The notes under the pieces are model-generated. The model saw nothing but the letters and a program-made list of their open reading frames with translations, did no database searches and was not told where the DNA came from. A stretch of DNA of 7,199 nucleotides from Candidatus Dojkabacteria bacterium (lineage in GTDB: Bacteria > Patescibacteriota > Dojkabacteria > SC72), in the NCBI GenBank assembly GCA_012514355.1, contig JAAZAL010000015.1, positions 1 through 7,199 of the forward strand. The letters are read 5' to 3'. A program made the translations under genes and the position numbers. Shown one piece after another: positions 1 to 4,408 of the stretch; within the stretch, counting starts at the first letter, position 1, and each line of letters opens with the position of its first letter.

Positions 1-646
1 CCTTCTTATTATCTTCTAATACCTCTCCTAAACCATTTAAAATTGTTTTTGAATCTATCTTACTAATATATTTATACAAATCTTTATAGAAAGCTTTTGG
101 CTCTTTACCCGTTCTATGTTTAATAATGTCATAGTTAATCTCATTAATATGAGAAGTCCCTAAAAAATAATGCACATCAAAAAGATCCCTATTAGCTAAA
201 GTAGGCCGATCAGTAATGGTAACCATCTTGTGTGCAATCATATCTCCAATATCCAAGACATTAATCTTAACCCCGTAAAAGGATTTTAATGTGTAATGAT
301 TAAATGGATTCTCTCTAGTAGAAATCTCAATTTTAATATTTGTTAGTTTATCTTCGTAACTAACTAACCAAAAGAGAGTATTATATTTATTGCTCTGATC
401 TTTGATAGCGTATTTTTTTGAAAGTAATTCAGTTATTCGATTTACAATTTTCTCTAACTCTTTTGAAGTATATTTAGGAATTAAATCAAAATCCAAGTCA
501 ATTGAGAATCTAGGTAAATCATAAAAGAGCATAGCAGAAGTTCCACCCTTAAAACCTAATATATTACCTAACTCTTTATCTTTATAAATATCAATTAAAA
601 TATTAGTTAAATTTGTTTTATGCTTGTTAATGTCCAATGGGTTCAT
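1..646 (-). CDS. abiEii: AbiEii-type nucleotidyltransferase toxin (type IV toxin-antitoxin), partial
   Basis: This is the toxin half of an AbiE system, a DUF1814-family nucleotidyltransferase-fold protein that acts in the cytoplasm and is thought to modify RNA. The first 215 residues are visible; the C-terminus and stop lie beyond the left edge. Family motifs in order are FKGGTSAMLF (32-41, the GGT/S nucleotide-binding motif), RFSIDLDFDL (46-55, the acidic metal-binding D-x-D), an 'IKIEIS' strand near the middle, and ANRDLFDVHYFL, the usual R-D-x-x-D helix. The start ATG at 646-644 overlaps the antitoxin stop as ATGA, so translation is probably coupled; the stretch just upstream is A-rich with no Shine-Dalgarno sequence of its own. 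Trp is read from TGG. Identification rests on motifs plus the AbiEi partner immediately upstream and is quite sure. The RNA target cannot be read from this sequence. Confidence 0.88.
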   Translation of the reverse strand, partial: MNPLDINKHKTNLTNILIDIYKDKELGNILGFKGGTSAMLFYDLPRFSIDLDFDLIPKYTSKELEKIVNRITELLSKKYAIKDQSNKYNTLFWLVSYEDKLTNIKIEISTRENPFNHYTLKSFYGVKINVLDIGDMIAHKMVTITDRPTLANRDLFDVHYFLGTSHINEINYDIIKHRTGKEPKAFYKDLYKYISKIDSKTILNGLGEVLEDNKK

Positions 647-1212
647 TTTTTGTTTTTATTAATAAAGTTAGAGATATTAATATTGTTCTCATATACTTCT
701 AAATTTAATTTCAAAATCATATTCCAATCAATTTCTCTTAAATTATCAAAATATTGCTCCCCATCTAAATACAAAATGTCGCATATTGCCCTCTCTTTTG
801 TTGCAATACTTATGTTGTCAGTTTGAATAATGCCTAAAGGATTTAATAATATATTGTCTTTAATCTTTCTATAAATGTATTTTTGATTTTCTAACTCTAC
901 CTCCTCTGACCTCTTAGATATTAAATAGATAGAGGAGTATGGTTGAAATACTACCCCAGAATCTTGTAGTACTGTATATAAGCTAATGTAAGAGGGTGAT
1001 CTGTATTTATTTGCAAATTCTTTTTTTGAATAGTTCTTATCAAAGGAGTATATTCCATCAGATATTTTATATAATTCCTTTTTATTAATTGCATACGAAA
1101 TTGCATTATATAAGCTTTTATCATTATTAATATTTAAACCCTTTCTAATGTCCCCTGTTGTAAATACAGTAGACTTTGTATTAATTTTTCTAATTTTACT
1201 TCCCATGTTCAT
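643..1212 (-). CDS. abiEi: AbiEi-type antitoxin / autorepressor (type IV toxin-antitoxin)
   Basis: This 189-residue protein is the antitoxin of the AbiE pair. In characterised systems AbiEi represses its own operon and counteracts AbiEii without stable binding. The N-terminus (about 14-62) reads as a winged helix: VFTTGDIRKGL, a recognition-helix stretch around SLYNAISYAINK, then a wing ELYKISDGIYSF. The C-terminal part (about 70-160) has the AbiEi domain pattern: RSPSYISLYTVLQDSG, a strand-rich stretch ending in NILLNPLGI, and ISIATKERAICDILYL, the usual 'A.pERAl.D.l' helix. The chosen start at 1212 has AGGA at 1225-1222, nine bases upstream; the second Met (codon 3) would be too far from it. 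The TGA stop overlaps the toxin ATG by four bases. A dedicated promoter and a large palindrome lie directly upstream, supporting autoregulation. Confidence 0.85.
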   Translation of the reverse strand: MNMGSKIRKINTKSTVFTTGDIRKGLNINNDKSLYNAISYAINKKELYKISDGIYSFDKNYSKKEFANKYRSPSYISLYTVLQDSGVVFQPYSSIYLISKRSEEVELENQKYIYRKIKDNILLNPLGIIQTDNISIATKERAICDILYLDGEQYFDNLREIDWNMILKLNLEVYENNINISNFINKNKK

Positions 1213-1248
1213 AACGTGTAGTCCTGAATAATTCAGTACTACATGTTA
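1212..1248. promoter_or_regulatory. Large palindromic operator of the abiE promoter
   Basis: A 37-bp inverted repeat has 18-bp arms (1212-1229 and 1231-1248) around a single central A at 1230, with 16 of 18 positions complementary. The outer arm reads AACGTGTAGT against ACTACATGTT; the inner arm is CTGAAT against ATTCAG. It spans the -10 box, the predicted transcription start, the ribosome site and the first base of abiEi. AbiEi proteins studied elsewhere bind inverted repeats in their own promoters, so this is the probable autorepression site. Only the inner arm would be in the mRNA from the predicted start, so DNA binding fits better than an RNA hairpin. Confidence 0.72.
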
Positions 1249-1271
1249 CGCCATTGTTAATATATTGTCAA
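1243..1271 (-). promoter_or_regulatory. abiE promoter (sigma-70 type)
   Basis: On the minus strand a perfect -35 box TTGACA (1271-1266) is followed after exactly 17 bp by TAACAT (1248-1243), a 4/6 match to the -10 box. This predicts transcription from about 1236 and a leader of roughly 24 nt containing AGGA nine bases before the abiEi start. The promoter sits in the 62-bp gap after the XRE gene, so the toxin-antitoxin pair can be expressed independently of the genes upstream. Confidence 0.7.
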
Positions 1272-1274
1272 GAC

Positions 1275-1814
1275 TTAATATCTAATCTCCTGTGCTAATA
1301 CCTTACCTAAAATATTACAATTGGTATTTGTATATCTCTCGGTTATTAATCCATTACTATCTCTTATTAATACATAATCATTTGTAATAGGTTTAATATT
1401 TTTAGAAATATATACTACACCATCCCTATTAAATTCCTTCCCATCACTATTTATTAACGAAGAATCTATAGCTATACACTCCCTATCTCTTTTTAATATC
1501 CATTCAGGACATATATAGTAGTAATTAGTATTATTAGAATTTAATTTGTTTGATATTGGTATTTGCATAAACAAAGGAACCCTATGATCAATATTAGAAT
1601 ATCTATTTGGAATATGCTTTTCTAAAAGTAAAGACTCAGATATATTTAAAGCATCTGAGATTTTGTTAATCTTTTTATAAGGTGAGTTAACACTTCTTTC
1701 GTATCTAGAAACCATCTCCCAACTTACCCCCACCTTATCTGCTAACTGCTGTTGAGTTAAATTAGCCCTCTCCCTGTATATACGAATATTTTCTCCTATG
1801 TAGTTTTGTTCCAT
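1275..1814 (-). CDS. XRE-family regulator with degenerate S24/LexA-like C-terminal domain
   Basis: This 179-residue protein has an N-terminal Cro/CI-type helix-turn-helix (about 6-64): NIRIYRERANLTQQQLADKV, recognition helix around 31-41 (SWEMVSRYERS), then KINKISDALNISESLL. The C-terminal half (about 78-179) resembles a LexA/CI (S24) dimerisation domain: VPLFMQIPI, ECIAIDSSLI (112-121, where the catalytic Ser motif would fall), GVVYISKNIKPITNDYVLIR, GLITERYT (155-162) and a final ILGKVLAQEI strand. At the position of the catalytic Lys (V-K-R-L in LexA) it reads T-E-R-Y, and no Ala-Gly cleavage site is visible in the linker, so self-cleavage seems unlikely. It lies 55 bp downstream of a metallopeptidase gene on the same strand and 62 bp upstream of abiEi. 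The start lacks a Shine-Dalgarno sequence. The repressor role is inferred from the family; target genes are unknown. Confidence 0.82.
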   Translation of the reverse strand: MEQNYIGENIRIYRERANLTQQQLADKVGVSWEMVSRYERSVNSPYKKINKISDALNISESLLLEKHIPNRYSNIDHRVPLFMQIPISNKLNSNNTNYYYICPEWILKRDRECIAIDSSLINSDGKEFNRDGVVYISKNIKPITNDYVLIRDSNGLITERYTNTNCNILGKVLAQEIRY

Positions 1815-1822
1815 ATTTAAGG

Positions 1823-1831
1823 ATTGTACAA
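1823..1831 (-). promoter_or_regulatory. Possible -10 box and overlapping palindrome before the XRE gene
   Basis: On the minus strand TACAAT (1828-1823) lies 8 bases before the XRE start codon, which would place transcription start within about three bases of the ATG, giving an essentially leaderless mRNA. It overlaps the perfect 8-bp palindrome TTGTACAA (1824-1831), a plausible operator for the regulator's own control. No good -35 box is present at the expected distance, and the gene could instead be co-transcribed from the metallopeptidase gene, so this call is weak. Confidence 0.3.
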
Positions 1832-1869
1832 GGCAAGAAGATGAAAATGTATAGAGTAATACTTCTTGT

Positions 1870-2328
1870 TTATGAAATACAGGATAACCAGTTATCCTTT
1901 AACCATTTTTTTGAATTAGTATATTCTTCTTTCAAACCCCTTTTCTCTAACTCTTTTTTAATTATTCCTCCCTGATGAGGATATCTAAATCTCTTTTCTA
2001 AAGGAGAACTAAAACCATGAGTGTAGTGGCATAGCTCATGAGCTATGGTAGCCTTTATTACATACTCAGGAACATTCTCATATGAAAAATATCTTGTAAT
2101 ATTTATTAAAGATACTGTTTTATTATCAAATATCTCTTCCTCAAGTTTGTATTTTTTAATATATCTTCTAAAGGTATCCTTATCTTTTATCCATCTAATA
2201 CTTCCTAACTGTCTTTTAGAGTGTTTACCATATTTAATAGCAACAAGATTTAACCTTGGGACTTCACAGAAGTTATTCTCCCAAAGGTCATATAGTAAAT
2301 TTTCTAAATATTTGTTATCTCTAACCAT
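1870..2328 (-). CDS. SprT-like zinc metallopeptidase domain protein
   Basis: This 152-residue protein carries a gluzincin-type zinc site: HELCH at 97-101 (HExxH with catalytic Glu98) and a likely third ligand His118 in YPHQGG about 17 residues after the motif. That arrangement, with a preceding strand (SLINITRYF) and helix (EYVIKATIAHELCH), fits SprT-like or related small metallopeptidase domains better than the ImmA/IrrE family, where the third ligand differs. The N-terminus has conserved-looking aromatic and basic patches (LGSIRWIK) typical of the strand leading into this fold. There is no signal peptide or membrane segment, so it is predicted to be cytoplasmic. It is the first gene of the minus-strand run and is followed by the XRE/S24-like regulator, so it may act on that repressor, but this is inference. 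The substrate is unknown. The ATG at 2328 has no clear Shine-Dalgarno sequence. Confidence 0.75.
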   Translation of the reverse strand: MVRDNKYLENLLYDLWENNFCEVPRLNLVAIKYGKHSKRQLGSIRWIKDKDTFRRYIKKYKLEEEIFDNKTVSLINITRYFSYENVPEYVIKATIAHELCHYTHGFSSPLEKRFRYPHQGGIIKKELEKRGLKEEYTNSKKWLKDNWLSCIS

Positions 2329-2338
2329 TTCTTCATGA

Positions 2339-2345
2339 TATTATA
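2339..2345. promoter_or_regulatory. Candidate divergent promoter with overlapping -10 boxes
   Basis: Only 24 bp separate the start codons of the divergent metallopeptidase and exporter genes. On the minus strand this gap holds a perfect TATAAT (2345-2340), with a weak TTGTAT (2370-2365) 19 bp upstream inside the exporter gene. On the plus strand TATTAT (2339-2344) occupies almost the same bases. Both would start transcription within about 2-6 bases of the respective ATG, implying leaderless or nearly leaderless mRNAs. The -35 boxes are poor, so confidence is limited. Confidence 0.4.
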
Positions 2346-2352
2346 GATATAG

Positions 2353-3378
2353 ATGAACAGTATTATACAAGAAAAAGTAGTAACCTTGTGGCAAGTAATT
2401 AAGTTCTTTTATACTCGATATACAAAGGATGTAGTTATCAGAGATCTCCTCTTTGTAATGGTTACTATATCAGAGATGTTGGGAATTACAGTTGCAGGGA
2501 AATTTTTAGATGCGACCATAATTGTAATACAGAATTTTGATAAATTAGACATACAAAGATATTTAGCTTCTGATTCGTTCTTCTATCTATGTATATCACT
2601 CTTACTTCTAATACTAGTAAATATTGGTAATAGGGTAAGGATTAATTTAAAAAATAACATTGCAGATAGGGTATGGAGGGATACTAATGTAGAGATGATT
2701 AGTAAAATATCTAGTTCTAATCTGCAAGATATTGAAAAACCTAAATTACAAAATCTAATAGAATATATTCCTAACTATTCAATAAACAACCTAATATCAT
2801 CATACGATTCTTTCTCTACAATCATATATCAGTTAGCAAGAGGTATTACTGCATATGTAATACTCTCTTCTCATTTGGGATGGTCTGTACTTCTACTTAC
2901 TCTTTTTGTATTACCAGAGGTCTTACTCACTATGTTTAATAGAAAGATCATACAACTGTATGATGATAGGAATATGCCAATACTTAAACTCACTAACTAT
3001 ATCTACTATACAATTAGTATGGATATTAGGAATTTTAATGAGTTAAGAGTAAATAACACATATGATTTTTTGAGAAATAAGTTCGAAAAAAATAAGGATG
3101 GGTATTTAAAAGGTCTTTTCCACAGAAGAAAACATTTTACAATAGATGAGGTATTTGGAAGTGTAGTTGGCCAACTCTTTAAGTATATTTATGTTATATA
3201 TTTAGTTGGGTACGCTATTGTTAAAAAGATATCCATAGGTACATTTAGTGCCCTTTTTAACTATGTTGATGTAGTTCATAGTAGTGCATTTCAAGTATTT
3301 AATACCTTTGCACTTTTAGATAACTACCTAGCATATACCTCTAAATATTTTGAATTTGTTAATCATGAAGGATTTTGA
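2353..3378 (+). CDS. ABC exporter transmembrane half (ends at the internal TGA)
   Basis: This 341-residue product is what standard decoding yields. It contains an exporter-type membrane domain: hydrophobic spans at about 31-57 and 76-92, a long intracellular segment with the coupling-helix region (about 93-150), a helical pair at about 156-187, another cytoplasmic stretch, and a final pair at about 268-290 and 294-325. The last residues (YFEFVNHEGF) belong to the linker toward the ATPase. Alone it would be a membrane domain without a motor, functional only if an ATPase is supplied in trans or the stop is read through. The first ATG is used because the divergent gene starts just 24 bp upstream; no Shine-Dalgarno sequence is seen. 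Confidence 0.6.
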   Translation: MNSIIQEKVVTLWQVIKFFYTRYTKDVVIRDLLFVMVTISEMLGITVAGKFLDATIIVIQNFDKLDIQRYLASDSFFYLCISLLLLILVNIGNRVRINLKNNIADRVWRDTNVEMISKISSSNLQDIEKPKLQNLIEYIPNYSINNLISSYDSFSTIIYQLARGITAYVILSSHLGWSVLLLTLFVLPEVLLTMFNRKIIQLYDDRNMPILKLTNYIYYTISMDIRNFNELRVNNTYDFLRNKFEKNKDGYLKGLFHRRKHFTIDEVFGSVVGQLFKYIYVIYLVGYAIVKKISIGTFSALFNYVDVVHSSAFQVFNTFALLDNYLAYTSKYFEFVNHEGF

Positions 3379-4158
3379 GATATTAGACATGGGTTTGCTA
3401 AATTACCAAAAGGTACTCCAGATATTGAATTTCTTAAATTAGATTTTGCATATCCTGATGAACCTGAAAAAAAAGTATTAGAAGATATCTCTTTTAAGAT
3501 TAGTGCGGGAGAAAAAGTTGCCTTCTTTGGAGGAGATGGTTCTGGAAAAACAAGCATTATTAAAATGCTTACAGGTTTGTATCAGGTTACGGCAGGTGAT
3601 TACCTTATGGGAGGATACTCTGTTAAGGAGTTAGATAGGGGGGAGGTCAAGAGTAAATTATCTGTAACATTCCAAAATTTTGTTAACTACAGTTTTAGTA
3701 TTAGGGAAAATATTACATTGGCTAGTGACAAAAAAAAGATTAACAAAGATTTGTATAACAGGGTAATAAAGGTTTGTGAAATTGATAAGTTTATGAGACA
3801 TGAAGGTATTAATGATAAGCTGAAGTTAGGTAAATATCTAGATGGTAAAGAGCTATCTCCTGGATATTGGCAGAGACTGGCAATAGCTAGGATGTTGTAT
3901 AGAAATAGAAAGATATTTGTATTAGATGAGCCATTTACTTTCATAGATGCTCCTTCCAGGGATAAGTTAATTAGAGGTATATTGAAATTTGCAGGTCCTG
4001 ATAGAACAGTTATTCTAATTACAAGGGATATGGATTTGTTGGATCTCTTCGATAAGATATATATGTTAGATAGGGGTCATATAGTTGAGAGAGGTGATTG
4101 GAAAGAGTTATTAAAAAACAAGGGCAAGTTTTATAAAGAGTTAAAATACAATCGTTAG
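3379..4158 (+). pseudogene. ABC exporter ATPase half downstream of the TGA
   Basis: Numbering as one protein with residue 342 as the stop, the nucleotide-binding domain runs from about 355 (TPDIEFLKLDFAYP). Motifs are Walker A GGDGSGKT (393-400), Q-loop Gln441 in VTFQNF, signature LSPGYWQ (501-507, second Gly replaced by Pro), Walker B IFVLDEP (521-527, with catalytic Glu526), D-loop FIDAPS around Asp532, and a switch region ILITRDMD in which Arg558 occupies the usual H-loop His position. The C-terminal KIYMLDRGHIVERG strand is normal. Walker A, Walker B and the catalytic Glu are intact. The signature and H-loop deviations could mark a distinct subfamily or a degenerate site. The first in-frame ATG after the stop (3565) lies after Walker A, so a product starting there could not bind ATP normally. 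Confidence 0.65.
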
Positions 4159-4188
4159 TGGTTCTTAGCTATGGGATAGTGAGTTCTG

Positions 4189-4208
4189 GGGTATACTAGG
4201 GTATACTA
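4189..4208. repeat. Perfect tandem 10-bp repeat upstream of the surface-gene promoter
   Basis: GGGTATACTA occurs twice head to tail (4189-4198 and 4199-4208). Each copy contains the palindromic core GTATAC. The second copy ends 7 bp before the -35 box, and the unit length of one helical turn would put both copies on the same DNA face. The position (about -62 to -43 from the predicted start) suits an activator or other regulator site. No regulator is identified. Confidence 0.6.
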
Positions 4209-4215
4209 AATTTCA

Positions 4216-4244
4216 TTGACATTAAATATTGCTAGTGATACAAT
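4216..4244 (+). promoter_or_regulatory. Near-consensus sigma-70 promoter of the surface-protein gene
   Basis: TTGACA (4216-4221, perfect -35) and TACAAT (4239-4244, 5/6 match to -10) are separated by exactly 17 bp. Transcription is predicted to start near 4251, leaving a leader of about 158 nt before the ATG at 4409. The promoter lies 58 bp after the exporter stop codon; no convincing terminator is seen between them. Confidence 0.75.
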
Positions 4245-4256
4245 TACAAAATATAT

Positions 4257-4378
4257 TGTGGCTTAGAGTTTTTAAACATTTTTATACAGAATAGTTTTAG
4301 TATAGCCACAGGACCGACATTAGTTATTAGAGGGTTATGTTGGTTTGAAGGCCTGCCCGTCTAACAACATATCTCTTT
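4257..4378 (+). ncRNA. Structured 5' leader with alternative stems (class unknown)
   Basis: Three complementary pairs lie in the predicted leader. The first is TGTGGCT (4257-4263) with AGCCACA (4304-4310), 7 bp. The second is ACCGACAT (4313-4320) with ATGTTGGT (4337-4344), 8 bp including one G-U. The third is TATGTTG (4336-4342) with CAACATA (4365-4371), 7 bp, extended after one mismatch by AGAGGG (4329-4334) with CTCTTT (4373-4378). The second and third share 4337-4342 and so exclude each other, the layout of a two-state RNA switch. The loop of the third stem is GC-rich (GGCCTGCCCG) in an otherwise AT-rich leader. It does not match any riboswitch class I can recall. A role in controlling the downstream gene is inference. 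Confidence 0.4.
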
Positions 4379-4383
4379 GAATT

Positions 4384-4406
4384 AAATAAATTTATTATAT
4401 TTATTT
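4384..4406 (+). repeat. AT-only inverted repeat immediately before the surface-gene start codon
   Basis: AAATAAAT (4384-4391) and ATTTATTT (4399-4406) form perfect 8-bp arms around a 7-base AT loop, ending two bases before the ATG. There is no Shine-Dalgarno sequence here. Being only A-T pairs, the hairpin would be weak; the stretch may mainly keep the start region unstructured for SD-independent initiation. Confidence 0.45.
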
Positions 4407-4408
4407 TA

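Larger units (their letters stand above)
2353..4158 (+). pseudogene. ABC exporter (membrane plus ATPase domains) interrupted by one in-frame TGA
   Basis: Read through the TGA at 3376-3378, this frame encodes about 601 residues with the standard half-transporter layout: a six-helix exporter membrane domain followed by a nucleotide-binding domain, matching the usual 580-600 length. Both halves are in the same frame, so only one codon is at fault; neither a +1 nor a -1 shift at that point reaches the ATPase (the +1 frame ends about 20 codons on, the -1 frame at once). The TGA lies in the inter-domain linker. Between it and the Walker A motif there is no in-frame ATG, GTG or TTG, so a separate ATPase polypeptide has no evident start. 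A recent nonsense mutation, an assembly or read error, or stop readthrough all fit. Such exporters normally act as homo- or heterodimers; the substrate cannot be told. No partner gene is in the window. Confidence 0.72.

Noticed and set aside
620..826. Short plus-strand open frame opposite the AbiE genes
   Set aside because: Antisense to two genes with strong family motifs; no support as a gene.
1881..1898. Inverted repeat AGGATAAC/GTTATCCT considered as a terminator
   Set aside because: It lies inside the last codons of the metallopeptidase gene, and on the coding (minus) strand it is not followed by a T-run. The T-rich side is on the plus strand, where no gene ends.
2045..2338. Open frame of 97 codons on the plus strand
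   Set aside because: It is antisense to the metallopeptidase gene, whose zinc motif is clear; the translation is hydrophobic and low-complexity without domain features.
3376..3378. TGA recoded as Gly or Trp, or as selenocysteine
   Set aside because: The adjacent 930-codon surface gene has many Gly codons and several TGG codons but no TGA. The TGA lies in a linker with no redox motif, and I see no obvious selenocysteine-insertion hairpin after it.
3370..3450. Programmed frameshift at TTT TGA in the exporter
   Set aside because: The ATPase half is in the same frame as the membrane half. The +1 frame stops about 20 codons on and the -1 frame stops almost at once, so neither gives an ATPase.
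3363..3944. Two minus-strand open frames opposite the ATPase half
   Set aside because: Both mirror a strand with clear Walker A, signature and Walker B motifs and show no features of their own.
4337..4348. Tiny leader ORF (ATG TTG GTT TGA) in the surface-gene leader
   Set aside because: Three codons with GAGGG only two bases from the ATG; it falls in the alternative-stem region and is most likely a chance occurrence.
4159..4408. tRNA, SRP RNA or a known riboswitch in the intergenic region
   Set aside because: No T-loop GTTCRA sequence, no cloverleaf, no SRP tetraloop domain and none of the conserved cores I can recall for common riboswitches.
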